This document shows, piece by piece, positions 9,382 through 17,471 of a DNA stretch of 45,170 bases. Made by a program: the position numbers and the translations under genes. The notes beneath the pieces are model-generated. The model was not told the DNA's origin. It saw only the letters and a list, made by a program, of their open reading frames with translations, and did no database searches. The stretch covers positions 1 through 45,170 of the forward strand of contig NZ_VOBI01000029.1 of the NCBI RefSeq assembly GCF_008369325.1. The letters run 5' to 3'. The first letter of the stretch is position 1, and each line of letters begins with the position of its first letter. The DNA is from Pseudomonas sp. ANT_H12B (GTDB lineage Bacteria; Pseudomonadota; Gammaproteobacteria; Pseudomonadales; Pseudomonadaceae).

Positions 9382-9413
9382 AAAACCCGTCGTGGGAAAC
9401 CACGACGGGTTTT
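9382..9413 (+). terminator. Strong hairpin terminator
   Basis: A perfect 14-bp stem (AAAACCCGTCGTGG with its complement) and a GAAA tetraloop, ending in TTTT. It closes the first DUF1127 gene and could work in both directions. Confidence 0.9.
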
Positions 9414-9567
9414 GTCGTTGTGGGCCAGAAAATTCTGGCACACAGAACAGATAGCGATAGACCGTTACAGTTTCTTTTAAATCAAAACTGAACCAGTACA
9501 ATTTTAGACGGTGTGCGTGTTTTAGCAGGGCGGACGAGATCACTATTAAATCCCGACCTGCAAAAAA

Positions 9568-9789
9568 ATGGCTGCTCCCATGAATCAATTACGGGATCTC
9601 TCTGTTACTACCCCACAAGCGAAACCGCGTTTGCGCTGGTTTCGTGAACTGTCAAGAAGTCTGGCCACCAGCCAGGAGAGGGCCAGAACCCGGCGATTAC
9701 TGGGTCAACTCAATGAGCACCAGCTCTCAGACCTGAGCATCAGTCTCGCCGATCGTCTCAACGAATTGGATAAACCGTTCTGGCGCTAG
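9568..9789 (+). CDS. DUF1127 domain protein, second copy
   Basis: A 73-residue basic protein resembling its neighbour at 9108. It shares an arginine-rich central helix (SLATSQERARTRRLLGQL), the motif HQLSDLSISLADRLNEL and the same KPFWR ending. ATG 9580 (MNQLRDLSVTT) is an equally possible start; neither start has a strong ribosome binding site. The two copies differ widely in their first 30 residues, suggesting an old duplication. Function unknown. Confidence 0.75.
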   Translation: MAAPMNQLRDLSVTTPQAKPRLRWFRELSRSLATSQERARTRRLLGQLNEHQLSDLSISLADRLNELDKPFWR

Positions 9790-9853
9790 CTTCGTGCTTT
9801 AACAGTCGGGCCTGTTCGAACCGATACACTCAGGCCTAATATCCAGATAGAAC

Positions 9854-9901
9854 GTGGCGCACGCTGCGTGACTGGCGTCTGATTCTCCAGACACGCGCCA
9901 C
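9854..9901 (+). promoter_or_regulatory. Nested hairpin in the leader of the DUF2388 cluster
   Basis: Outer arms GTGGCGC (9854-9860) and GCGCCAC (9895-9901) enclose an inner GTCTG/CAGAC hairpin (about 9877-9892). It lies 32 bases before the first DUF2388 start and could be a leader structure or a weak terminator. Role is inferred. Confidence 0.35.
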
Positions 9902-9933
9902 CTCTCAATCGGTTTTTCCAAAGGAGTTACACC

Positions 9934-10257
9934 ATGTCCCGTCTTCGTCTTCGTCTGCTCAGCGCTGCAGCCCTGCTTGCCGTGGCTGCCAATTCCCACG
10001 CCTCCAGCTTCATCGTGACCACTGATGCCGTCGTCGGCGCACTGAAGGCCACATCCGATGCGACCTCCGATGTCACTTCTTCCTTTCGCGATGACAAGAT
10101 CGTGCGGGCTGCCCGTGACGACGCCGCCAGCTTCGTTGCCAGCGAAGGTTCCATCCGTGGTGTGAAACTGGAAAGTGCCCTCGACCACATTCGCCACCAG
10201 GCACCTCAGTTGAACGCGACTGATGCACAACTCGCGCAAGCCATACTGACTATCTAA
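9934..10257 (+). CDS. DUF2388 family secreted protein, copy 1
   Basis: A 107-residue exported protein. Residues 1-24 form a signal peptide (SAAALLAVAANSHA followed by SSF). The mature part carries the DUF2388 pattern: a TSDATSDVTSSFRDDKIV stretch, then ARDDAASFVASEGSIRG, LESAL and a LAQAIL ending. A strong AAAGGAGT ribosome binding site lies upstream. It is the first of three tandem paralogs leading into a DUF4105 gene. Function unknown. Confidence 0.85.
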   Translation: MSRLRLRLLSAAALLAVAANSHASSFIVTTDAVVGALKATSDATSDVTSSFRDDKIVRAARDDAASFVASEGSIRGVKLESALDHIRHQAPQLNATDAQLAQAILTI

Positions 10258-10273
10258 GCGTCACCACTGACGC

Positions 10274-10294
10274 GGGACACGCCAGCCGTGTCCC
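10274..10294 (+). promoter_or_regulatory. Hairpin between DUF2388 copies 1 and 2
   Basis: A perfect 8-bp stem (GGGACACG/CGTGTCCC) with a CCAGC loop lies 17 bases after the first gene, without a T-run. It may stabilise or partially terminate the transcript. Confidence 0.35.
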
Positions 10295-10364
10295 AATGTT
10301 TCGGCGCTGGCTCTAGACCGAGCGTTGCGCTAGCCTTGCGACTCGCCTTCAGCTTTCGAGTCTC

Positions 10365-10682
10365 ATGCGTTTTCTTTCAAATCTGTTGATCTCTCCGCTT
10401 TTCGTGACAGCCTGCTGGGTGGGCTCGGTCCATGCCTATGACGCCTTTAATCTGTCTACACAAGGCATCGTGGCTACCGGCTACGCCACAAGCATGGTGA
10501 CCTCCGCGCCCTTCGACCGTAAGCTGCTAGTCGCGGCACGAGATGACGCTGCGGCGTTCATCGCCAGTGACGGCCAACTGAGAGGAGCGCAGCTGGAGTC
10601 AGCCCTGGTTTATCTACGCCAGGCACGGCCAAAACTTCATGCAAGTGACCTTGAACTGGCGCAGGCAATTCTCGTCCAATAG
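10365..10682 (+). CDS. DUF2388 family secreted protein, copy 2
   Basis: A 105-residue exported protein with a signal peptide of about 24 residues (LLISPLFVTACWVGSVHA). The mature part has the same layout as its neighbours: ARDDAAAFIASDGQLRGAQ, then LESALVYLRQARP and ELAQAIL. It lacks the DxTSDxT segment of the other two, having STQGIVATGYATSMVTSAP instead, so it is the most diverged copy. The next start is only 27 bases on. Function unknown. Confidence 0.82.
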   Translation: MRFLSNLLISPLFVTACWVGSVHAYDAFNLSTQGIVATGYATSMVTSAPFDRKLLVAARDDAAAFIASDGQLRGAQLESALVYLRQARPKLHASDLELAQAILVQ

Positions 10683-10709
10683 TTATCCTTGTTCTTGCGG
10701 AGTCGTTCC

Positions 10710-11030
10710 ATGCGTAGCCCACTGATTGCTGCCGCCCTTGGTCTGCTGTTGTTGGCTGACGTGGCCCAGGCGCACACCCTGGTCGCCACCAGTAACATCA
10801 TCATCAATGCCACCCAGCGCACACTTGATTTCACTTCCGATACCACCACATCCATCCGTGATTCGAAGATCATCCGTGAAGCCCACGATGATGCGGCGAG
10901 TTTCGTTGCCAGTGATGGCGACATTCGTGGCGCTCACCTGGAAGCTGCCTTCAATACATTGCGCATCCGCGTGCCGGAAGCTCGCGACGCCAGTGATCAG
11001 GTACTCGCCGAAGCCATCCTCGCACTGTGA
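10710..11030 (+). CDS. DUF2388 family secreted protein, copy 3
   Basis: A 106-residue exported protein. The signal peptide is MRSPLIAAALGLLLLADVAQA. The mature domain has TLDFTSDTTTSIRDSKII, HDDAASFVASDGDIRG, LEAAFNTL and LAEAILAL. I chose ATG 10710 because GGAG lies 9 bases upstream; a TTG seven codons earlier gives a worse signal peptide. Its stop overlaps the GTG start of the DUF4105 gene (GTGA), so the two are translationally coupled. Confidence 0.85.
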   Translation: MRSPLIAAALGLLLLADVAQAHTLVATSNIIINATQRTLDFTSDTTTSIRDSKIIREAHDDAASFVASDGDIRGAHLEAAFNTLRIRVPEARDASDQVLAEAILAL

Positions 11031-12988
11031 GGTTGCTAATCGCCTGGCTGCTGGCCGGAATTGTGTTGCTGCTTGGCAACACGGCTCAGGCTGGCCTGCA
11101 ACTAAAGCTCAAGACTGAAGGCCTGAGCCCCGCGCAGCAGCAAGCCAGTCAGGCGCTGCTCGATGAAGCGATACAGTTGCTGCCGCCGCGATTTATCGAG
11201 AAGCTCGACCGACGCATCGACGTCGGCTGGACCGACGACATGCCGAGCAACGCCTATGGCCAGGCGTCATTGGTGTCGGAACTTGATCTGAACCGTAATC
11301 TGCTCGCCAGCCTCACCGACGGCACAGCCGCGACCAAGAAGACTTATCGCCCCCACGGCACCGTGCGCCGGGAAATGCTTGCCACGGTGTTGCACGAACT
11401 CACCCACATCTATGACCGCTCGCGTCTTTGGCCAAACGCTGAGCGCACGCTGATTCAGCGCTGCACCCAACGCAATAGCAGCTCGGGGTTGATCGGCATT
11501 CCGGATCAATGCCGCGGCCAGACCGAACGCCGTTTTACTCTCAGCGATGACCCGCGCCTGCTGGACCTTGCCGGCTGGCCGCAATACGTTGGCCGACGTG
11601 GCGAACGTGAACAGTACAATCGGCAAGTCGCCCGCAGCCCGGACATTTACGAGACGAGCAGTCCCAAGGAATTCGTCGCGGTCAACATGGAGTATTTCCT
11701 CCTCGACCCAAGCTATGCCTGCCGCCGCCCTGCGCTGTACCGCTACTACAAAGAACATTTCGGCTGGGCGCCTGCTGCCAAAGACGCGTGCGGCAAATCC
11801 TTCGCGTTCCTCAATGCCGGCAACGACTTTGCCAAAACGCCCTTGGGGCAGATCGATCCGGAACGGGTTTATGCCGTCGACTATCTGCTGGCCGAAGCCA
11901 ACCAGAACTGGGTCAGCCGCTGGGGTCACAGCATGTTGCGGCTGGTAATCTGTGCACCCGGCCGACCACGTGGGCCGGATTGCCGCCTGGATCTGGAGCA
12001 GCATCTGGTGTTGTCCTACCGCGCCTTCGTTGGTGACGTACAGCTGTCGAGCTGGGATGGTCTGGTGGGTAAATATCCGTCACGCCTGTTTGTCCTTCCG
12101 CTCGCTCAGGTGATCGATGAATACACCAAGACTGAACTGCGCAGCCTGGCTTCGGTACCACTGAACCTGTCACACAGCGAAATCGAAGACGTGGTGGAAC
12201 ACGCCGCCGAAATGCACTGGAGTTACGACGGCAACTACTTCTTCCTGTCCAACAACTGCGCTGTAGAAGGCCTGAAATTACTGCGCAGCAGCACCAACAA
12301 TGCGCAGTTGGTCGGGCTGGACAGCATCATGCCCAACGGTTTGCTGGAAGTGCTCAAGGGGCGCGGACTGGCGGACACCAGCGTGCTGGACGATCCCCGC
12401 GAAGCGTTGCGCCTGGGCTATCGCTTCGACTCCTTCCGCGATCGCTATCAAGCGATGTTCGAAGTGCTGAAAAAGCACTTGCCGATCAAACAGGAAAAGG
12501 TCGAAGACTGGCTGTCATTGAAAGCTGAAGAGCGCCGAAAATGGATTGACCAGGCTGATTTGCGCACCAGCGCGGCGTTGCTGCTGCTGGAGCAGGCTAG
12601 CTTCCGTCAACAGTTGGTGTTGGCCCAGGACGAAGTGAAACAGCGCTATCTGGGCGCTCGGGAATTGAAAAACGGCGGCATGGACAAGGCTAATGCAACC
12701 TTGCAACAGATTCTAGCCAATAGCGGCTTCCTCAGCCGTCCGGCGGAGTTGCTCGGCACCGGTGGTTATGGACTGCCGCAGCCGAATGAATGGCAGCGTC
12801 TGGAGTCGGAAACCAGCCTGCGGCAGAAACAGCTTCAGGCATTGACCGGGGATCTGGACAAGGAAGTGAGAGCACTGCTCGAACCGAGCCGGGCGGCCGA
12901 GATGGCCGCCAATGAAGCCAACCTGAAGCAGGTCGGCGAGCATCTGAGAAAATTGCACAAGGCCGCGGGCGGGTTGGAATTGCCGTAA
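11027..12988 (+). CDS. Secreted DUF4105 protein with an N-terminal zinc-protease-like region
   Basis: A 653-residue exported protein with signal peptide 1-22 ending NTAQA. Residues about 23-250 contain HELTH (123-127) and, about 90 residues later, KEFVAVNMEYFL with Glu214/Glu221. This is a layout expected of a metal-dependent peptidase. Residues about 280-450 match DUF4105 (Lnb-type): SRWGHSMLRL with His300 and FLSNNCAVEGLKLL with Cys410, resembling the His and Cys of permuted NlpC/P60-type hydrolases. The last 150 residues are helical and charged. The GTG start overlaps the third DUF2388 gene, and the cluster ends at a strong terminator. Envelope location is likely; enzyme activity is inferred from motifs and the substrate is unknown. 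Confidence 0.82.
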   Translation: MRLLIAWLLAGIVLLLGNTAQAGLQLKLKTEGLSPAQQQASQALLDEAIQLLPPRFIEKLDRRIDVGWTDDMPSNAYGQASLVSELDLNRNLLASLTDGTAATKKTYRPHGTVRREMLATVLHELTHIYDRSRLWPNAERTLIQRCTQRNSSSGLIGIPDQCRGQTERRFTLSDDPRLLDLAGWPQYVGRRGEREQYNRQVARSPDIYETSSPKEFVAVNMEYFLLDPSYACRRPALYRYYKEHFGWAPAAKDACGKSFAFLNAGNDFAKTPLGQIDPERVYAVDYLLAEANQNWVSRWGHSMLRLVICAPGRPRGPDCRLDLEQHLVLSYRAFVGDVQLSSWDGLVGKYPSRLFVLPLAQVIDEYTKTELRSLASVPLNLSHSEIEDVVEHAAEMHWSYDGNYFFLSNNCAVEGLKLLRSSTNNAQLVGLDSIMPNGLLEVLKGRGLADTSVLDDPREALRLGYRFDSFRDRYQAMFEVLKKHLPIKQEKVEDWLSLKAEERRKWIDQADLRTSAALLLLEQASFRQQLVLAQDEVKQRYLGARELKNGGMDKANATLQQILANSGFLSRPAELLGTGGYGLPQPNEWQRLESETSLRQKQLQALTGDLDKEVRALLEPSRAAEMAANEANLKQVGEHLRKLHKAAGGLELP

Positions 12989-12991
12989 ACA

Positions 12992-13022
12992 AAAGGCTTC
13001 GCGGCTGATCCGCGAAGCCTTT
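12992..13022 (+). terminator. Hairpin terminator after the DUF4105 gene
   Basis: A 13-bp perfect stem, AAAGGCTTCGCGG and its complement, with loop CTGAT. The last T residues are part of the stem. It may also serve the minus-strand gene ending at 13039. Confidence 0.85.
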
Positions 13023-13038
13023 AATGCCTAGGCGTTAA

Positions 13039-13494
13039 TCAAAGCACTCCTTCGAGAACGTCGTAAACGATTCCGGTGCCTACGGCGATCAGCACAATAT
13101 CGCCACCTGCACGGCGCTATTCGTAACCCGGGTAATACGGCAGCCGGCCCAGCGCGCGGTTGTCCAGGCGCTCGCCGTAATAGCCGTGAGGCAACGGCCG
13201 TCCACGAACCAGATGAACACCTGGAGGTGGCGAAGCACCGCGTACGAAGTAGCCCTGGTTATCGTGAATAGTCTGACGCACAGGGCCAAAGTCCCGTGGC
13301 GGTGGCCAGCCGCGATGATTGTTCTGCGGACCACGGTGATCATCGCCACGATTGTTACCGTGGTTATCGTAATGCCCCTGCTGCGGGCCGCCGCGGTCGT
13401 GATCATCGCGCTGATCGGCGCTGGCGTGCAGCATGGGAGTAGCACTGAGCATCAGCGCACCCAGACTGGCAATCAGACGTTTCGGCATTTTCAT
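13039..13494 (-). pseudogene. RcnB family periplasmic protein interrupted by an amber codon
   Basis: The first part (13494-13120) encodes a signal peptide (KRLIASLGALMLSATPMLHASA), a His/Asp/Gly/Asn-rich segment of about 45 residues, and an RcnB-like domain with GYFVRGASPPPGVHLVRGR. The frame reaches YYPGYE and then meets TAG at 13117-13119. After this it continues without interruption for 25 codons (RRAGGDIVLIAVGTGIVYDV...) to TGA at 13039. This is the usual end of the RcnB domain, so the TAG most likely replaces the TGG of a conserved YEW. RcnB of E. coli is a periplasmic nickel/cobalt homeostasis factor. I chose ATG 13494; a GTG at 13509 is possible. Either inactive or a truncated product of about 125 residues. 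Confidence 0.8.
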
Positions 13495-13521
13495 CAGGTC
13501 TTCGCTCACTGCACATACAGC

Positions 13522-13554
13522 AAAAAGGGCTTCAGAACGTAGTCCTGAAGCCCT
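13522..13554 (-). terminator. Terminator of trpBA
   Basis: Read on the minus strand, AGGGCTTCAG pairs with CTGAAGCCCT across a short loop and is followed by TTTTT (13526-13522). It lies 62 bases after the trpA stop and upstream of the RcnB-like gene. Confidence 0.85.
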
Positions 13555-13615
13555 CGGTCTTGCTGTTTAGTCTGTGTTGCGAGGCTCTGATTCCTCTGTA
13601 TCAGGAACTTTACCT

Positions 13616-14428
13616 TCAGCTGACGCGGGCTTTACGCACGCCGTCGGCCAGTGCTGCGCAGAGGCTGAGCACGCCATCAACAGCCTGGTCTGGTGTCGAA
13701 GCGTTAGCGATGTGATCGATCAGTGCCGACCCCACCACAACACCGTCTGCCAGACGAGCAATCGACGCCGCTTGTTCCGGGGTACGAATGCCGAAACCGA
13801 TGCTGATCGGCAAATCGGTATGGCGACGTAAACGGGCGACGGCTTCTTCGACGTGTTCCAGAGTCGCCGCGCCCGCACCGGTCACACCGGCAACAGACAC
13901 GTAGTAGACGAAGCCGGAGCTGCCGTTCAAAACGGTCGGCAGGCGCACATCATCGGTGGTCGGTGTGGTCAGACGGATAAAATCGAGGCCTGCTGCCTGG
14001 GCCGGGTCGCACAGCTCGCCGTTATGCTCGGGTGGCAGGTCGACCACGATCAAACCGTCAACGCCGGCCTCTTTGGCGTCGGCAATGAAACGCGGCACGC
14101 CATACATGTGAATCGGGTTGAAGTAACCCATCAGCACCAGCGGCGTCTCGGTATTGCCTTCACGGAACTCGCGAACCATTTGCAGGGTTTTCGCCAGGTT
14201 CTGCTTGGCGCCAAGGGCGCGGATGTTGGCCAACTGGATGGCCGGGCCATCGGCCATTGGATCGGTGAAGGGCATGCCCAACTCGATTACATCGGCGCCA
14301 GCGCCTGGCAAGCCTTTAAGGATTGCCAGGGAAGTGTCATAGCTCGGGTCGCCAGCGGTCACGAAGGTCACCAGAGCGGCACGATTCTGTTCCTTGAGTT
14401 CGGCAAAACGCGTTTGCAGGCGGCTCAT
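13616..14428 (-). CDS. trpA: Tryptophan synthase alpha chain
   Basis: A 270-residue TIM-barrel subunit that cleaves indole-3-glycerol phosphate to indole and glyceraldehyde 3-phosphate; indole passes through the tunnel to TrpB. The catalytic acids are Glu49 (DVIELGMPF) and Asp60 (TDPMADGPAIQ). The phosphate-binding segments GVTGAG and ISIGFGI are present. I chose ATG 14428 (MSRLQTRFAELKEQ) because it gives the standard N-terminus; the longer frame upstream is out-of-frame trpB sequence. The ATG overlaps the trpB stop by one base (TGATG), coupling the two. A terminator follows. Confidence 0.97.
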   Translation of the reverse strand: MSRLQTRFAELKEQNRAALVTFVTAGDPSYDTSLAILKGLPGAGADVIELGMPFTDPMADGPAIQLANIRALGAKQNLAKTLQMVREFREGNTETPLVLMGYFNPIHMYGVPRFIADAKEAGVDGLIVVDLPPEHNGELCDPAQAAGLDFIRLTTPTTDDVRLPTVLNGSSGFVYYVSVAGVTGAGAATLEHVEEAVARLRRHTDLPISIGFGIRTPEQAASIARLADGVVVGSALIDHIANASTPDQAVDGVLSLCAALADGVRKARVS

Positions 14429-15648
14429 CAGTGTTTCTCCTGCTTCGATTGTTCCATGTGGTGCATCACGGTTTGCATGTCTTTGTCGCCACGGCCGGAC
14501 AGGTTCACCACCATCAAGTGATCTTTGGGCAGGGTCGGTGCGCGCTTGAACACTTCGGCCAGGGCGTGGGCGCTTTCCAGTGCAGGAATAATTCCTTCCA
14601 GGCGGCAGCATTTGTGGAACGCGTCGAGGGCTTCGTCGTCGGTCACCGAGGTGTACTGAACGCGACCGATGTCATGCAACCAGGCGTGTTCCGGGCCGAT
14701 ACCTGGATAGTCGAGACCGGCGGAAATCGAATGGGCGTCAATGATCTGGCCATCGTCGTCCTGCAACAGGAAGGTGCGGTTGCCGTGCAGCACGCCGGGT
14801 ACGCCGCCGTTCAGGCTGGCAGCGTGCTTGCCGGTTTCGATACCGTAACCGGCCGCTTCAACACCGATGATCTCGACACTTTTGTCATCGAGGAACGGGT
14901 GGAACAGGCCCATGGCATTGGAACCACCACCGATGCATGCCACCAAGCTATCCGGCAGTCGGCCTTCCTGGGCTTGCAGTTGGTCACGGGTTTCTTTGCC
15001 GATGACGGCCTGGAAGTCGCGGACCATCGCAGGATAAGGGTGCGGACCGGCCACTGTGCCGATCAGGTAGAAGGTGCTGTCGACGTTGGTCACCCAATCG
15101 CGCAGGGCTTCGTTCATCGCATCTTTGAGGGTGCCGGTACCGGCCACGACCGGGATCACTTCAGCGCCCAACAGCTTCATGCGAAACACGTTCGCCTGCT
15201 GACGTTCGATGTCGGTGGTGCCCATGTAGATCACGCAATCGAGCCCGAAACGCGCAGCCACGGTGGCGGTCGCCACGCCGTGCATGCCGGCGCCGGTCTC
15301 GGCGATGATGCGTTTCTTGCCCATGCGCCGCGCCAGCAGGATCTGGCCGATGCAGTTGTTGATCTTGTGCGCGCCGGTATGGTTCAGCTCTTCGCGCTTG
15401 AGGTAAATCTTCGCACCACCGCAGAATTCGGTCAGACGTTCGGCGTAATACAGAGGGCTTGGACGTCCGACGTAGTCGCGCTGGAAGTAGGCCAATTCTT
15501 CTTTGAACGCCGGATCTTCCTTGGCCAGTTCGTATTCACGGGCCAGGTCGAGGATCAACGGCATCAGGGTTTCGGCGACGTAGCGGCCGCCGAACGCGCC
15601 GAACAGGCCGTTGGCGTCGGGGCCGTTGCGCAGATTAGTCTGGGTCAT
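14428..15648 (-). CDS. trpB: Tryptophan synthase beta chain
   Basis: A 406-residue PLP enzyme that joins indole and serine to make tryptophan, in an alpha2beta2 complex with TrpA. The PLP lysine is Lys95 in NHTGAHKINN. The cofactor phosphate loop is CIGGGSNAMG, and the tail contains NLSGRGDKDM. I chose ATG 15648 because GGAG lies 7 bases upstream and the protein has family length. It is the first gene of trpBA and diverges from trpI at 15761, the pseudomonad arrangement in which TrpI with indoleglycerol phosphate activates trpBA. Confidence 0.97.
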   Translation of the reverse strand: MTQTNLRNGPDANGLFGAFGGRYVAETLMPLILDLAREYELAKEDPAFKEELAYFQRDYVGRPSPLYYAERLTEFCGGAKIYLKREELNHTGAHKINNCIGQILLARRMGKKRIIAETGAGMHGVATATVAARFGLDCVIYMGTTDIERQQANVFRMKLLGAEVIPVVAGTGTLKDAMNEALRDWVTNVDSTFYLIGTVAGPHPYPAMVRDFQAVIGKETRDQLQAQEGRLPDSLVACIGGGSNAMGLFHPFLDDKSVEIIGVEAAGYGIETGKHAASLNGGVPGVLHGNRTFLLQDDDGQIIDAHSISAGLDYPGIGPEHAWLHDIGRVQYTSVTDDEALDAFHKCCRLEGIIPALESAHALAEVFKRAPTLPKDHLMVVNLSGRGDKDMQTVMHHMEQSKQEKH

Positions 15649-15760
15649 GGGTCGCTCCAGTAGGATTCGTGAGATGACAATGGGGCTTACTCTACCCCTG
15701 ACGCCCTGGACTGAAAACCGATAAGATCGCTGCAACCTGTCAGGAAAACTCACAGATATC
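15649..15760. promoter_or_regulatory. trpI-trpBA divergent control region
   Basis: These 112 bases between the divergent trpB and trpI starts should hold both promoters and the TrpI binding sites known from P. aeruginosa and P. putida. I see no single dominant dyad by eye, so exact sites are not given. Confidence 0.55.
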
Positions 15761-16654
15761 ATGCGCCACGACCTACCCCCGCTGAACGCCCTTCGAGCCT
15801 TCGAAGCCACTGCCCGCCTGAACAGCGTCAGTCAGGCCGCCGAACAGCTGTACGTCACCCATGGTGCGGTGAGCCGGCAACTGAAGGTGCTCGAAGAACA
15901 TCTGGGCGTGAGCTTGTTCATCAAGGATGGACGCGGCCTTAAACTCACAGATGCCGGCATTCGATTGCGGGATGTCAGCGGCGAGGCGTTCGAGCGCTTA
16001 CGCACGGTTTGCGCAGAGTTGACCCAAAGTATTGCCGACGCGCCATTTGTACTCGGCTGCTCAGGCAGCTTGCTGGCACGCTGGTTCATACCGCGCTTGG
16101 GACGGCTGAATACCGACCTGCCAGACCTGCGCTTGCATCTCTCGGCCGGGGAAGGCGATCTCGATCCGCGTCGGCCGGGGCTCGACGCCTTGCTGGTGTT
16201 TGCGGAACCGCCTTGGCCAGCGGACATGCAAGTCTACGAATTGGCCAGCGAACGGATCGGCCCGGTCATGAGCCCGCGATTCGCCGGCCACGAAAGGTTG
16301 CTGGACGCACCGGCAAGCGCGCTATTAAGCGAGCCATTGCTACACACCACGTCGCGCCCGCAGGCCTGGCCGAGTTGGGCACAGCAAAGCGGACTGGACG
16401 CCAAGGCGTTGAAGTACGGTCAGGGTTTCGAGCATTTGTATTATTTGCTGGAGGCGGCAGTGGCCGGCTTGGGTGTGGCGATTGCCCCAGAACCGCTGGT
16501 GGCCGAGGACTTGAAGGCCGGTCGCCTCGTTGCGCCCTGGGGTTTCAGTGAAACCCCGGCGCAACTGGCGTTGTGGCTACCCAAGCGCGCCGCGGACGGG
16601 CGGGCTCGGCAACTGGCGCAATGGCTCAAAAACGAGCTGCGCCAGTCGGATTAG
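15761..16654 (+). CDS. trpI: LysR-family activator of trpBA
   Basis: A 297-residue LysR regulator. The helix-turn-helix is in residues about 7-66 (LNSVSQAAEQLYVTHGAVSR, then LEEHLGVSLF), and an effector-binding domain follows. In pseudomonads TrpI binds indoleglycerol phosphate and activates trpBA while repressing itself. The assignment rests on the family and on its position divergent from trpBA. Its stop overlaps the stop of the convergent DUF883 gene by four bases, with no terminator between them. Confidence 0.93.
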   Translation: MRHDLPPLNALRAFEATARLNSVSQAAEQLYVTHGAVSRQLKVLEEHLGVSLFIKDGRGLKLTDAGIRLRDVSGEAFERLRTVCAELTQSIADAPFVLGCSGSLLARWFIPRLGRLNTDLPDLRLHLSAGEGDLDPRRPGLDALLVFAEPPWPADMQVYELASERIGPVMSPRFAGHERLLDAPASALLSEPLLHTTSRPQAWPSWAQQSGLDAKALKYGQGFEHLYYLLEAAVAGLGVAIAPEPLVAEDLKAGRLVAPWGFSETPAQLALWLPKRAADGRARQLAQWLKNELRQSD

Positions 16655-16977
16655 TCACCCCGTTTGAATAGCAGGTAGGCCGCGAGAAGACCCAACGCAC
16701 CAACAGCGACACCGGCTGTAGTCCAAGGGTGTTCCTGGGCGTAGTCGCGAGTCGCGATCCCGGTTTCACGGGTTTTTACTTTAACTTCTTCGTAAGCATC
16801 GCTGAGCAAATGGCGCGAGTGTTTCAGCGCGTTCTCGGCGTTGCTTTTCAAGGCTTTCAGGGTTTTACGCGACTCGTCCGAAGCATCGTCCTTAAGGTTT
16901 TCCAAAGATTTCAGCAGACTCTCGATCTCGGCTTCCATGCTTTGCAATGAGGCTTTACGTAAAGAGGTGTTGGCCAT
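16651..16977 (-). CDS. DUF883 family (ElaB/YqjD-type) membrane-anchored protein
   Basis: A 108-residue protein. Residues about 10-85 are a charged amphipathic helix rich in Glu, Lys and Asp (EIESLLKSLENLKDDASDES). Then comes the family motif YAQEHPWTTAGVAVGALGLL, and a C-terminal membrane helix ends in FKRGD. ElaB/YqjD proteins of E. coli are C-tail anchored inner-membrane proteins that can bind ribosomes in stationary phase. That role is not shown here. A GGAGAG ribosome binding site precedes the start. Confidence 0.88.
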   Translation of the reverse strand: MANTSLRKASLQSMEAEIESLLKSLENLKDDASDESRKTLKALKSNAENALKHSRHLLSDAYEEVKVKTRETGIATRDYAQEHPWTTAGVAVGALGLLAAYLLFKRGD

Positions 16978-17133
16978 GGTGGCTCTCCTGCATTGATTGA
17001 GTTGCGTGTGTTGGTTGGGACTTCAGGGGTTCGAGAAAGTGCAGTAAATCTGAACCTCGACCTCGCAATGGCCATCACAAGTAATACGAAAAATCACTGC
17101 TAGGCTGTATTTCACACCCTGAGGAGAACGCCC

Positions 17134-17349
17134 ATGTCTGACCATCACACCTACAAGAAAGTCGAGCTGGTCGGCTCGTCCGCCAGCAGCATTGAAGACG
17201 CCATCAACAACGCTCTGGCCGAAGCCAATAAAAGCATCAAGCACCTGGAATGGTTTGAAGTGACCGAAACCCGCGGGCACATCAAGGACGGCAAGGCTGC
17301 ACATTTCCAGGTGACGCTCAAGGTCGGGTTCAGGATTGCCACCAGCTGA
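17134..17349 (+). CDS. Dodecin, flavin-binding protein
   Basis: A 71-residue dodecin. These proteins form hollow dodecamers that bind pairs of FMN, FAD or lumichrome and store or quench free flavin. The pattern fits throughout: HTYKKVELVGSSASSIEDAI, LEWFEVTETRGHI with the flavin-stacking tryptophan, and FQVTLKVGFRI at the end. A TGAGGAG ribosome binding site lies upstream. It stands alone. Confidence 0.93.
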   Translation: MSDHHTYKKVELVGSSASSIEDAINNALAEANKSIKHLEWFEVTETRGHIKDGKAAHFQVTLKVGFRIATS

Positions 17350-17471
17350 GTTTGCGGTAGTCTTCTGAACTTGCGCGCTGGCCGAGCGCCATAGGGAATG
17401 GCAAAACGCCACATCACCACATCCGGCTGATCGCTGGGTGCCCCTATTGATCCGACCAGGGAATGCGACCG

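Noticed and set aside
14431..15663. Plus-strand open frame of 410 codons opposite trpB
   Set aside because: It is a high-GC shadow of trpB without protein family features.
17362..17395. AlgU/sigmaE-type promoter (GAACTT) before the first DUF1161 gene
   Set aside because: GAACTT is present but no TCTGA-like -10 occurs at the right distance.
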